Source: Prochilodus magdalenae
Taxonomy: Eukaryota > Chordata > Actinopteri > Characiformes > Prochilodontidae
Assembly (NCBI GenBank): GCA_024036415.1
Contig: JAMWET010004071.1
Coordinates: 1-64,000 of the forward strand
Direction: 5' to 3'
Length of the DNA: 64,000 nt
Shown piece after piece: positions 23,541 to 35,700 of this stretch. The notes beneath the pieces are model-generated. The model made no database searches. It saw only the letters and a list, made by a program, of their open reading frames with translations, and had not been told where the DNA came from. Numbering within the stretch: the stretch's first letter is position 1; the number at the start of each line of letters is the position of its first letter. The position numbers and the translations under genes were made by a program.

Positions 23541-23639
23541 ATACGAAGCTCATTGTGTTTGTATTTGGCTCAAAGAGAGATTTACTGAATGAGTAATCAC
23601 ACAGCGGCTGAAAAGTGATCAAACAGAAAATGGAAAATA

Positions 23640-23915
23640 CACATACACGCACACGCACGCACGCGCACACACACACACACACACATACACACGTACACAC
23701 ACACATACACACATACACATACACACACACACATACACTCACACACACTCACACACACGCGCGCACACGCACACACACATACACATACACTCACACACAC
23801 ACGCACACACACACACACATACACTCACACACACGCGCGCACACGCGCACACTCGCGCGCACACACACACACTTACACACGCACTCACACGCGGGCACAC
23901 ACACACACACACATA
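23640..23915. repeat. (CA)n-rich microsatellite, block 2
   Basis: A second CA array followed by a near-identical copy of the flank of block 1 (23533-23640 versus 23915-24020), so block and flank are a tandem duplication with a period of about 385 bases. Confidence 0.9.
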
Positions 23916-24719
23916 CAGTATATATACGAAGCACATTGTGTTTGTATTTGGCTCAAAGAGAGATTTACTGAATGATTAATCACACAGCCGCTGAAAAGTG
24001 ATCAAACGGAAAACAGAAAACAGAAAATGGAAAATGGAAAATGAAAAACTCGCCTATTCAGAACACACTACAATTATTACTGGAGGAAATTGAATGTTGA
24101 CGGCACAATTCCATAGAGCTGAACTCCACCGGTTTGCCTACCCCTCCAGCTAGAGTGGCCATTTTCATAACCCCAAAAGGAGGACATCATAAAGAGCGGG
24201 AGGTCGGTCACGATACTAGATCAGAAATCGTAACCTGACCTATATCACACATACATGGTGCTTTACTCCTCTAACTGGGTGGAATGGGTGACATTCAGGA
24301 GTCAGACCGGAGCTTACTACCTGACTAGCATTTAGAGGGCTGACCTAGCGGCTAGTTAGATGGCAGGTGACAGGTGAGGTCACAATGTCACAATGTCTCG
24401 GTAAACCAATGAAATGCAAGGCAGGTCTTTTGACATGGATGTGAGTCAATGGCCCCCATCATGATGTTGTTGAGCCGGCCGATCTGTGAATATTTTAAAT
24501 AGTTCACCCGGAAAGGAGGACTATAATAGACGTCCCCCCAGGTTGCTGGACATAGGACTAGGAGTTGAAAAGGCTGCCCGGCCTAAAACCAGGACATCGG
24601 TGGCCACATTACTTCCAGCATGCCTACTCTTCCAGCTTTCCTGCTCTTCCGGTTTGCCCAACTTCCCATTTGCCACTCCACCCCCACCCCTACCACACAG
24701 TCTGCAGGAACTGTTGTAG

Positions 24720-25425
24720 AATATTAAAGCTGCATGGGATGGATTATCAGAGGACACCATTAGGAACCTCTACAACTCCATTGAGAGACATCTGGCATGT
24801 AGAGTTAGCAAACATGGCAGCTCAACGCCACACTGAACGACACAATGCGAAGGGAACTCAAGGGATCGGGAATAAACAGCCGTGTAGCCTTAGAAAACCA
24901 CTGGTCAGTGCAAACATGGCTTCCATTTCCTAGGGAGCATAAAGCCTGGACTCTGGAGCAATGGAAGAAGCTCATGTGGTCTGATGAGTCCAGATTGACC
25001 CTGTTCCAGAGTGATGGGTGAACCAGGGTAAGAAGAGAGATGGCTGAAGTGGTGCACCCATCATGCCTACTGCCTCCTGTACAAGCCTGTGGAGGCAGTG
25101 CTATGATCTGGGGTCGCTGCAGTTAGCCAGGTCCAGGTTCAGCAATGTTATGTGCCCAAGGAATGAGGTCAGCTGACCACCAGAACATACAGAACCACCT
25201 ATTTTGTCGTCCCTGATGGCACGGGCATATTCCAAGATGACAATACCAACATTCATCAGGCTCATTTCCACACATGGGTTGGCCACCAAAGAGTCCAGAC
25301 CTGAACCCCATTGGGAATCTTTGGGATACATGCATACAAGTGGTCCAAATCTCCCATCGTCAGTACAAGATCTTGCCACAGCGACTGCGTGCCTTGATCA
25401 AAGCTGGAGGCGGTTATATTATATT
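24720..25425 (+). pseudogene. Broken Tc1-type transposase (family B)
   Basis: Frames with WTLEQWKKLMWSDESRLTL (first catalytic Asp region) and KSPDLNPIGNLWD (third catalytic position) lie in order, separated by frame breaks. The expected Glu of PIENLW is Gly. The upstream end overlaps the dispersed Tc1 fragment (reverse orientation) seen at 28090. Non-functional. Confidence 0.7.
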
Positions 25426-25429
25426 AGAG

Positions 25430-25625
25430 CAGGGGTCACCAATCTTATCCATAAAGGACCGGTGTGGATGCAGGTCTTCATTCCAACCAGGCAGGAGATC
25501 ATGTGATCTGTTGTCTAAAGGCTGAGCACTTGATGAATGAAGTAGAGGTCAGGTGAGCTCCTGCTTGGTTGGAATGAAAACCTGCAGCCACACCGGCCCT
25601 TTGTGGATAAGACTGGTGACCACTG
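25430..25625. mobile_element. 196-bp hAT-type MITE
   Basis: Ends CAGGGGTCACCAAT and its approximate complement GGTGACCACTG, with long inner complementarity. Flanked by TATTAGAG and TATTAGAC (7 of 8 matching), an 8-bp target duplication. Confidence 0.8.
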
Positions 25626-26179
25626 TATTAGACTGTATGTCCTTTTTTGGGCAGTGGCTGATGGCGTTATGAGCTTTTGTTTGGTAATATAAGACAGCAA
25701 ACATCTATCTGGCAACTATCACATGATGCTTTCCTGTATTACCACTTTAAGTGGAGGAAGCTGTTGATGACAAGACATGACCTAAATTCCTGTGTGTGGG
25801 TGAGTGTGCTCTCCTGACCACGCAATGCTTCAGCCTACAAACTGGGGCCTCGTCTTCCCTTTGTGAGAGCCTAGCATGGTCCACTTGGCCCCTTTAAGCA
25901 CATGTTCAGTATTAGTCATCAACTCATCGTCATGCTCATTGTCCTCTTCGGGCCGGGTTTGTGTATTGGCTATTAGTCACTCATCCTGTGGAATCGTTAG
26001 CTCGGTAGACACTGACTGGGACCTGCAGCCTGCCGTGTTCAAAGGGCAAGGGGTTAAATAGGATTGGGCCTAAGTTTGAGCAGATGAAAAACTAGTTGGA
26101 CCCTGCATAAAAGACAACAAGCTCTGAGGGTGGGCCAGCACAGGTGGAGTCAGCAGGGTGTCAACCGTTCTGAGACAGC

Positions 26180-27853
26180 AGACCTGTTTATGCCACATGG
26201 GACCAAAGCAATGCCCTGGAAACACCCCAGAAACCCCACTAGCCTATCAAAAAGCTTTACAGCTGGAGTGCTATTAGTTATTAGTATTAGTAGTATGTCT
26301 GTTCATTATGTAGCCATAGGAAAACACTGTGTCCACTCACTGTCCACTCTATTAGACCCTCCTACCTTGCTGGTCCACCTTGTAGATGTACAGTCAGAGA
26401 CGATAGCTCATCTGCTGCTGCACAGTGCAGTGTTAGTCATCCTCTAGTCCTTCATCAGTGGTCACATGACGCTGCCCATAGGAATCTGCCCACAGGAAGC
26501 TTTAGGCTGGATAGTTTTGGTTGGTGGACGATTCTCAGTCCGGCAGTGACACTGAGGTGTCCAGCAGCACTGCTGTGTCTGATCCACTCACACCAGCTAA
26601 CACAACACCCACTAACACACCACCACCACGTCAGTGTCACTGCAGTACTGAGAATGATCCACCATCCACATCATACCTGCTCTGTGGTGGTCCTGTGGGG
26701 GTCCTGACCATTTTAGAACAGGGTAACACAGTATACAGAGAAACAGATGGACTACAGTCTGTACCTGTAGAACTACAGAGTGTCCTATATGGTCAGTATA
26801 GCTGATAAAAGGGACGGTGAGTGTAGATTCAGAGAGTGGGTGATAACTTAATGGCTGGATGGTGTATACATTTATAAACAGGGCCCAGTCTGAGCATTCG
26901 ATTTCATGATTTAATTTGAATTTAATGTAAACGTGTTTGTATTAACTCCATACGTTTTAAATACTGTCATGCCTGAGGTGGCAAAATCAAGCATTCGGTT
27001 CCTACAGTAGGCCTCGCTCAATTTCACCAATATCGCCATCATAACTATAAGGTGACTGTGTTAGTGGTGTTGTGAGTCAGTAGAGTTTACTTGAGTCATA
27101 TCAAATTCTGTTGGCCACATGTTGTATAACAATCTGCAGTCATGTATGCAAATCACTGGCCATGCTGCACAGCCCAGTAGTGCTGTACATGAGTGCACCG
27201 CTGAACACCCGCGGTTCCTATCTGTCATTTTGTGGCTGCTTATCAATATTTCAGATTAGTACTACCATGTGGTTAAGATACACAGATATAAACAAACCAC
27301 TGCCCATACAGGAGCATCCTGTAGCTCTACAGGTACAGACTGTAGTCCCATCTGTTTCTCTGTATACTGTATTACCCTGTTCTTCAATGGTCAGGACCCC
27401 CACAGCACCACCACAGACCAGGTATTATGTGGGCGGTGGATCATTCTCAGCACTGCAGTGATACTGACGTGGTGGTGGTGGGAGTGGGTCAGACACAGCA
27501 GTGCTGCTGGACACCTCAGTGACTGAGAATCGTCCACCAACCAAAACTATCCAGCCTAAAGCTTCCTGTGGGCAGATTCCTGATGACCACTGATGTAGGA
27601 CTAGAGGATGACCAACACTGCACTGTGCTGCAGTAGATGACTTATCATCTCTGACTGTCCATCTACAAGGTGGAGCAGCAAGGTAGGAGTGTCTAACAGA
27701 GTGGACACTGAGTGGACACAGCACATGTTTTCCTATGGCTAAATAATGAACAGACGTTACACTGACAAAGCCAACTAATAACACTCCAGCTGTAACGCTT
27801 TTTGATAGGCCCAGGGCATTGCTTTGGCCCCATGAGCCATAAACAGGCATATA
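26180..27853. mobile_element. Large inverted-repeat (foldback-like) element
   Basis: The left arm (about 26180-26785) and right arm (about 27315-27853) are reverse complements with scattered differences; for example tcctaccttgctg occurs in both in the two orientations (right arm as cagcaaggtagga). A spacer of about 530 bases shows no gene. This could be a foldback transposon or a head-to-head pair of one dispersed repeat. Confidence 0.7.
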
Positions 27854-28089
27854 CAGGTCACAGCAAAGCTCATTAACAGTGTTTATTTGGATGTGGTTTC
27901 AGGCTTTGACACTTTAAATTGATTTTTTAAACTCATTCGTGGAGTATGGAGCAGGCAGGGTGTTCTAGGGCAAAACAGTACAGAGAGGACAACATGTTTT
28001 CTCATTCACAGCACTGCATTTACACTCATCATCAATAAAGGTCACCAGGATCAATAACTGATGATACATTTAGACTGATATGATCAATA

Positions 28090-28480
28090 TTTACTGAGCT
28101 ACACATACAGAAGTCTGTCTCTCAGTGTGGCGTCGAGCCACAACATGCCAGACGTCTCGGTATGGAGCTGTAGAGGTTCCTAATGGTGTCCTGTGGTAAT
28201 CCATCCCATGCAGCTTGAATATTCCTCACACAGTTCCTATAGATGGTGCGGTAGGGGTGGAGGTGGAGTGAGACCGGGGCTTCTGGACGTGTGATACATG
28301 ACACCAAACCGTTGATCTTGGTGCTGACTGAGGTGCCTCCACGCACAGATTTGTTTTATCCATCTCCATGACAGTCTGGCGGGACACCATTGCAGTGTTT
28401 TGTGTCGCTGGTGTATTGTTCAGGACTGTCACTGTAATGATCCGTGTCCATGTAGTCCTGCGTCGTGCAGTCACACTCAC
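28090..28480 (-). pseudogene. Tc1-type transposase fragment
   Basis: The minus strand contains YRTIYRNCVRNIQAAWDGLP followed by QDTIRNLYSSIPRRLA, typical of the extreme C-terminus of Tc1-family transposases. Other regions are broken. Confidence 0.55.
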
Positions 28481-29238
28481 AGCTTGCTAAATGTCCAATG
28501 TGGAGTCAGTCAGGTGCAGTGATGAAGCCCGTCCTTGCTTACGTCACACGCACAGCCTTAAATCATTCGCCTGTCTCACAATGTCAAACCTACCCTAAGT
28601 TTCATTCCTGTCGGCTGATTCCTCCTATGATATGTGGAACTGTTCTGTTGACAACGAGGGTGTTAACCCAGAAGACACTGTAGGGTCATGGATCATTTGG
28701 TAGAGTAAACAAACTGGCTATGTTCATGTTTGGGATTCCTGGTTCTAAAAGTCTGGGTCAGTAAGTTTCTCTACAGTTAACCCTTTCACACCAAACCACT
28801 CTGGATGACCTTCCTAGAGGATGCCAACATTGAGGAATCTCATTACTGGTGACTCTTTTCAACACCATTTCCTCTTCTCCTCGTTTTTACATCTTGTAAC
28901 AACCTCCAATGGGGAGCCTATTTTACATCTGGTTATCTACAGCTCCACAATCTAGCAATGCCATTTGTTGTAGGGATATCTCAGAGAGGTCTTGGCTCCT
29001 AGATGGGGGGACCTGGGTAGGCCTAATATAGATATAAAGGTAGAGGCAGGCGTCTATCAAATAGGGAGATTCTGAGTAATTCAGACAAAGCAGGAAGGTG
29101 TGGTTTACATGATTAACCGAGATTTCGCTGTAGTGGTGGAGGTGAAGTGACACCAGGCCTTTCTCGACATGTAATGTGTGACAACAAGCCATTCATCTTG
29201 ACACTGACTACGGTGCCTCAGGAAGACTCTACGAGGCA

Positions 29239-29510
29239 TCACTGCTGGCTGAATATCCGGAATCGTGGCTGTTGGGTCAATCTGTACATGTTGGACAATC
29301 TCTTTAGACAGTTCTCTCCCTCCGTGGTTCGTTTGGGTCTCCCAATTCGTTGATGTCGCGGGTTATGCCTTCCTCTACCCACTGCCGCAAACAGCATGTA
29401 GGTGTAGTATCCACATGGTGCACTATGCGCTGATAAGAGCATCCTGCTTCACGGAGCTCTACGATATAACGCTTTTCCAACTCTTGGTGGGCAGGCAAGG
29501 TGTCTCCTGG
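29239..29510 (-). pseudogene. Possible transposase helix-turn-helix fragment
   Basis: A 64-codon minus-strand frame at 29304-29498 contains LREAGCSYQRIVHHVDTTPT and LRQWVEEGI, resembling the HTH of Tc1/IS630-type transposases. No catalytic domain is attached. Confidence 0.4.
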
Positions 29511-31144
29511 TCAAGCAAACAATTCAAACACCACATTGAATGACTTTGTTTGCACCAATTTGCAGACGTCTAGACAAAAAATAGGCTTGTACTGCTCAAA
29601 TCGCTTTGGAACTCTTCTCTAATGCGTACTTCACTTGCAAAGAATGAGTGGTACCAACACAAGTACCAACACGAGTCAGAATGGAAAGTACACACTTTAA
29701 ACAATGAGTTAGGTACAGCCATAAAGGCCATCTGTGCTTACATACACAGCCATTTACATGATATTAAACTTACCCCGCCCCCCCGAGTTTCACTCCTTTC
29801 GGTTGATTCATTCTGGGTGCAGATATTGTTTTTGATGTTGAGTGTTTGTGATGTTGAGGATTATAAAGTGATAAACCATAAAAATAAGCTTTCTTTTTAA
29901 CCATTTGAACCTAAAGTATGTTGTACCCCACCCCACCCTTCCTTTGTGTGGCACCCTGGTCAGAGATACCCTAGACAAACAATTCAAGTGTGCAAACAAT
30001 TCAAGCACCACACTGAATGACGTCTTGACAGAAAAGGCGGGAATTCCCCCATTTGTAAGTGTGTCACTATGCTTCATGATAACACAGATGTGCAGATGTG
30101 TAAGTACAGTAGGCTAATATATACTGAGCACTCAGGGGTAGAAACAAGCATGAGGTGTCTATTAAAACATCAGTGAAATGGCTAACGCTAGGATTCAGTT
30201 CAATCCAACCTTGTTATACCAATACAGGGATGTACAGGTATACAGGGATGTACAGGATACCAGACACTGTCAGGTTAGGTCAGTAGTAGTAACAATTAGA
30301 CAAAGGACACATTACAATATGTACACAAACAGTAAGACACATCTAAAATGTGCAGGAGCCGTAACTGTACGTCAGCATGTTAGAGTACTGGAACTGAGCA
30401 ACTGTGCACACAGCAGTTAGCATACGCAGTCGACAGGAAATACAGCTTGGTGTAGTGTGCGGTATATGAAACCACAGCTCAGACTGTCTAGACTGGGGTG
30501 CGAATGTCCGCAGTAGTGGCTGTTGGGTCAGTCAGGTACAGTGATAAGGCCCATCCTTGCAGGCCGAGTGTGAAACTTGAATCATTCGCACGTCTCACAG
30601 TGTCAAACCTACCCACCAAGATTCTGTCCTGTGGGTTGATTAATTCTGGGTGTAGCTGTCTGGGGTTCTGTTGAGCAAGTTTGCTCAGAAGAGACTGTAG
30701 GGTCACATGTCTTTCATTTCCTCCATGCTAAGTTATTTTTGCAATTTCAAATTTCAGAGCAAGCCATCCGTCACATTACTGGTGGCTGTTTTCAACACCT
30801 TCTGTGGTGATCTCCCTTCTCTCCTCTCTTACAGACAACCGTGTGCCTACAGTGATATATATTCAGACTGAGCCGCGTCAATCACAGTGAATGCTTAAGG
30901 CCAGGCAGGAAGAGGCCGACACTGTCCCCTGTTTATAAAAATAGCCTAGCAAAAAAATGAGTGACCTTATGACTTTATGCCTGCAGTGGAATGTACAGCA
31001 TTACCCAGGAGTCCAGAGGTCTAGATAGGAGTCTGATTTGTGTTCCAATGATCTGGCATTTCAGAAACATGCAAATAGAGATCCAGCTCAACACCTCATG
31101 AGCATCTCTCATAAACAAAGACTAAAAATTAATATTTAAAAAAG

Positions 31145-31480
31145 TTTTTTTGCTACTCCCAAGAACTGTAGCACTTAGGTTCTTTCCATGGTGAAACGGC
31201 TCTTCAGCCTAATGGAGAATGGGTTATATAAGGTTCTATGTAACAGAAAAACATTGTCTTCTACTGTTACAAGCTTGACACCTGAGCCTCTAACTGTTTC
31301 TTTGCATGGTGAAATTGTTTCTCAGGTTGATGGAGAGTGTGTTGTATATGAAGAAGCCTTTTTGCTGCTACATAGAACCATACACGACACATTCTCCTTC
31401 AATCCGGAGAACCATTTCACCATGCCAAGAATCTTTTTAAGCATGCAAATCTTGAGCTATACATTGAACTCCTGGTTCTA
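31145..31480. mobile_element. Palindromic MITE-like repeat
   Basis: The halves are roughly complementary around 31310: ccatggtgaaacggctc at the left and gagaaccatttcaccatg at the right, with ggttctatg and catagaacc inside. Confidence 0.55.
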
Positions 31481-31869
31481 AACAAAACAGTCGCCTTTAC
31501 TGGCGAACACTGAACACGATGTCTGCATGACATCTGGACATGAATCAGCTTTTATCCCACAAATTAACTTTGCTAAGGCTGACTGCGGAGCGACCGCAAA
31601 TTGGTCCTGTGATTAACTCCTGTATGCTGGCATCCTAGCTTCCCATAGAAGCGACTGGACAGAGCTGGATTTGACTGGTCTATGTCCTCTATGCAATATT
31701 ATATATCATCCCTGTCCAAAGAAAAACAAGTATCTCCACAATGGCAACTTTGCAGGAGAGGACGAAAACCTCATTCAACTTTAATGGAAGTCAATGGAAC
31801 CAGATGTCTTTTCAAACAATTTTGGGCCATTTCTGCAGCTCCATTCATCATGAGATTTTCACATAGTGT

Positions 31870-31876
<7 letters not shown>

Positions 31877-31958
<82 letters not shown>

Positions 31959-31960
31959 AT
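31877..31960. repeat. (TA)n microsatellite
   Basis: About 80 bases of TA with one CTA interruption. A shorter TA run follows at 32010-32030. Confidence 0.9.
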
Positions 31961-32034
31961 ATACTAATATATGTATACATATTCCATTAGGAGCCTTAGG
32001 AACATTAGGATTATATATATATATATATAGTTGT

Positions 32035-32300
32035 TACTAATGTTCCTAAGGTTCCTAATGGTGTCCTGTGATAATCCATCCCATGCAGCTTGAATATCAT
32101 CACACAGTTTTTGCAGATGTTGCGATAGGGGTGGAGATGAAGTGCCTCCACACAGATTTGTTGGTCATCTCCACCCAGACAAAAGCGTCACTCTTCACTA
32201 ATGGCACAATGTCAAACCTACTTATCAAATTCCATTCCAGTGGGCTGATTCTCTCTGGGTTCAGCTACTGGTGCAATTCTTTTGATTTGCTGTGTCTCAC
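32035..32300 (-). mobile_element. Dispersed Tc1-derived fragment upstream of copy 3
   Basis: Starts with gttcctaatggtgtcctgtg, shared with 2040, 28170 and (reversed) 24750. It also contains the atgtcaaacctac repeat seen at 28580, 30600, 49870 and 59860. Confidence 0.55.
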
Positions 32301-32701
32301 ATAGAGCCCTGACCTCATTCCCTAGTTCATCATTCAGACATTTTCAGTTTTCTCCGAAGCATTCTACTCTATTATTCTAAACACAAGGCTCCCACTCCTC
32401 TCCCCTATCCCAGTGACATCACAGGACACCCCTGCCTGTAACAGCCAACCCACACTGGCTGGAACATTCTGGAAACCTGAGCTCAGTTGTTTGATAATGC
32501 CGCCTGGGCCACCTTCACTGCCACACCCACTCACATACCGCGGCACCGCTTCCTCATCTCTAAAAAAACAGCCGGGACAACTTTCTCCCTCCTCAAGCTG
32601 GTTTCAGCCAGTTTGTCTCTTTTCACCGCTCCTGCAAACCAACTCCTCTTTACACGTCCGGGAGACCAGGTGACAGGAAAAGTTCAGGTCAGCCTGTGAC
32701 C

Positions 32702-35700
32702 ATGAGTATCCAGCCATACGCCGGCATCGCTCACACACGTGCAGGAATGCTGTTGCTCCGTGAGTAGCACGGGTTCTTCCTCTTCTTTTTTTAATCCTGC
32801 TAGTTAACTTTAACTATCGTGTAATTTTAGTGGCGGTGAATAAATGAGATTAAAGGTCCTGATGAATCCGGATTAGCTAGCTAACTCTGATTTCGCCGAG
32901 GCTGGAAAGCTCCGTTATCACCTTCCCCCGCTCACCTGTCATCAGAGTTGCCACCTCGCGCAGAGACCGTTAGCCAGCGAGCTAGCTAGTTAGCATAGCC
33001 CGCGACTAGCCGCACATAAACAGACGCTATTTTTCACAAAACGAGGGAAAAGTATGACTTAAAACTAGTATTTTTGACTAAAAGTTCACTGTATGTAGGT
33101 TAACTTTCACTCGCTGAAGTCTGAGGGGACTTTCACACCCGGCCTCCGTCGCCGTGGATATTCTGTTTTCTTCTTTTTAGGTTTTGTGGCACCTCACACC
33201 AATCGAGACCTCTTCTCCATATGACTAGACTAGACTAGAGTTCAGCCTCGTCACACACTTCACTGAAAGATAAAGTCAGCACCCTCAAGTAAGGTGTTGC
33301 ACCCCTCCAGCCAAGTGCAAGAACTGATTAGAACCAAGTTCTGCTTTAGAACCTTTTCTTCACCATGTTATCAGTTAATTCCTGCTGTCAACACCCCCCT
33401 TAAGAAAATTAATCCAAACAAACAGACAGAAATAAACAGTGTCTTTAAAGGAGCCACACATGTTTAAAGATCCCAGGTTTAAAGGGCCCATATCCTGGAT
33501 TTTCCTCACCTATAAAAAATAAGAATAAGAGTTTGATCTAGTACGTAAATGATGGTAGGAATTTCCCTCCCCTCTCTGTGTAAGCCGTATATGAAAGCCC
33601 AAACAATATAAAGCCCATTTTAAAATTCTCTTGTTTTTGTGATGTCATAAAAACAGCTACACATTGGCTTAAATTCTCTTGTCTGGCTTAGAGCAGTTTA
33701 GCCCCGCCCATTTGCACTTGTCATGAGGACTGAAAGCTGTCGCTCAAGCATCAACAGTGTTAAATCCGAGCTTCGGAGATTCTTCCTAATGGAAGAGGAT
33801 TTCTGAGGTGGAGAACAGTATCTGTGATTTGAGGCTGGGCAGAGCGATTGCCTGGAGGGCGAGATGATGATGCCATCTCCATCAGATCTTTCGAGACTAC
33901 TGTCCGCACTGTTATTGGTAAGTGATCAGTTGGAATTTGTATATCCAGACATCACCAATCTATCTGCATGGGCTGCTGTGGTGGCTACGTATCCATGCTG
34001 GTGAGGTGGCTTTCATACATGGAAGCAGGAGAGACGGAGGTGCATCATCTCGTCCTCCAAACTCTGTCAAGCTTTACCCTCATCGCTCTGCCAAATTATG
34101 GTTCCCAAGTCTTTGGTGCTCTCCTTGAATCCCAGCACTTCCGTCACGTTTGTTTGTCACACTGTAATTGACACAAGAGACTCTTTGAATCCGATGTGAG
34201 CGGCCAGAGCATCCAGACCGAGGCGCATCTGTAGAAATCCAATAGGAATGGCATCTTTAACCCATCTTCAAATGTGATTTGGATAGTCTGTGCAGCGGAA
34301 AGCCACATGAAATCCGATTTACAACAGCTATCCGAATACTATCTGGATATGGCAGAAATTCAAAAGTTGGATTTGGGCTGGAAGTGTGAACCCATAGCTT
34401 CTGACAGCCAGCCATGCAGATAGGTTGGGGATGTCTGGACTCACAAATATGATTTGACCACTTGCAGACAGTCGTCTCAAAAGATCCGATCTAAGAAACT
34501 ATTCCGATTTGCCTGCAGTGTGAACACAGGGAGAAAAAATGAATAATGATTTATTTTGTATTCATATGTTAGTTAAAATCCTTAGTCAACCCACATCCAG
34601 CATCGGCCTCGCTCCTCTAAGCATGTTAAGCTAGGAAGCTGTCTATTAGCAAGTGGACCACAGGAGCAGTGTTAACTGTAGAGGTAAGCTAACGTAGCGT
34701 ACACAGTTAGCAATCAAGCAGATGCTTACACTGCTCTCAACCAAACCTAATGTTCTGCTAATCGCACCTCTGATTGCTGTGCTACTGGGGTAGTTAAAGA
34801 TCAAGTATATCACATATCAGTTCACATTATTATGACCACTTCCTCCTTTAATTTACATTTACAGTATTTAGCTGACGCTCTTATCCAGAGCGACTTACAA
34901 GGTTAATCATATTACAGGTAGGCCCATGTAGTGTTAGGAGTCCTGCCCACAGACTCTTATTGGTGTAGCACAGCGTAGTCACTCAGCCTGAGATTTGAAC
35001 CCCATTCTCTTACGTGTGGTGGTGGCTACTTGGCAGGTAGTGGTGTTATCCACTGAGCTACACCAACCGCTACAGTACCAGCAAAGCGTAGCTCATGAAG
35101 GAGGTAACGTTTTTGTCGCATTCTTTCAGCTCAGTCATCCATGTGGAATGCACTCTCAATCAATTTGGGTATACCAGGAACTTATTAAGTCACTCCCAGC
35201 CTGTCTAGCTGCTGTCCGTGCCACACCCAGTGGTTCTTCTGGAAATCAGCTGCTTTTCATAATAATGAGACTCTGAAATAACGAATGAGGTGCCATACAG
35301 TCAGAAGTGTGGTTGTGTACATAGATCACTTTTTATAAACACAGCCTGTTTAACTGTAAAGGATAAAGGGGGAAAAATAAATAATGATTTATATTGTGTT
35401 CTGTATGTGTTTATACACTGCCTGGACAAAAAACGGTCACCACCTGGATTTAACTAAGCAAATAGTTATTTAACTCTAACTGATGCAGTGAATAGCTTCT
35501 CTTTTGTTAAACAACCATGCAGAAAGACGCGTCCTGTGGTGGTGGAAAAGATGTTCATCTGAAGGGTGAAATAACTGGCATCAAGCAGAGAAAACATCTA
35601 AGGAGATTCTGAAACTACTAAAATCGGGCCAAGAACTGTGAACATATGAGGACATTGCATTTCTGCTTCTCTGCACCATGATACTTTTTAAAATGTGACC

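Noticed and set aside
22816..23592. 258-codon frame with His/Thr repeats
   Set aside because: Mostly translated (CA)n microsatellite.
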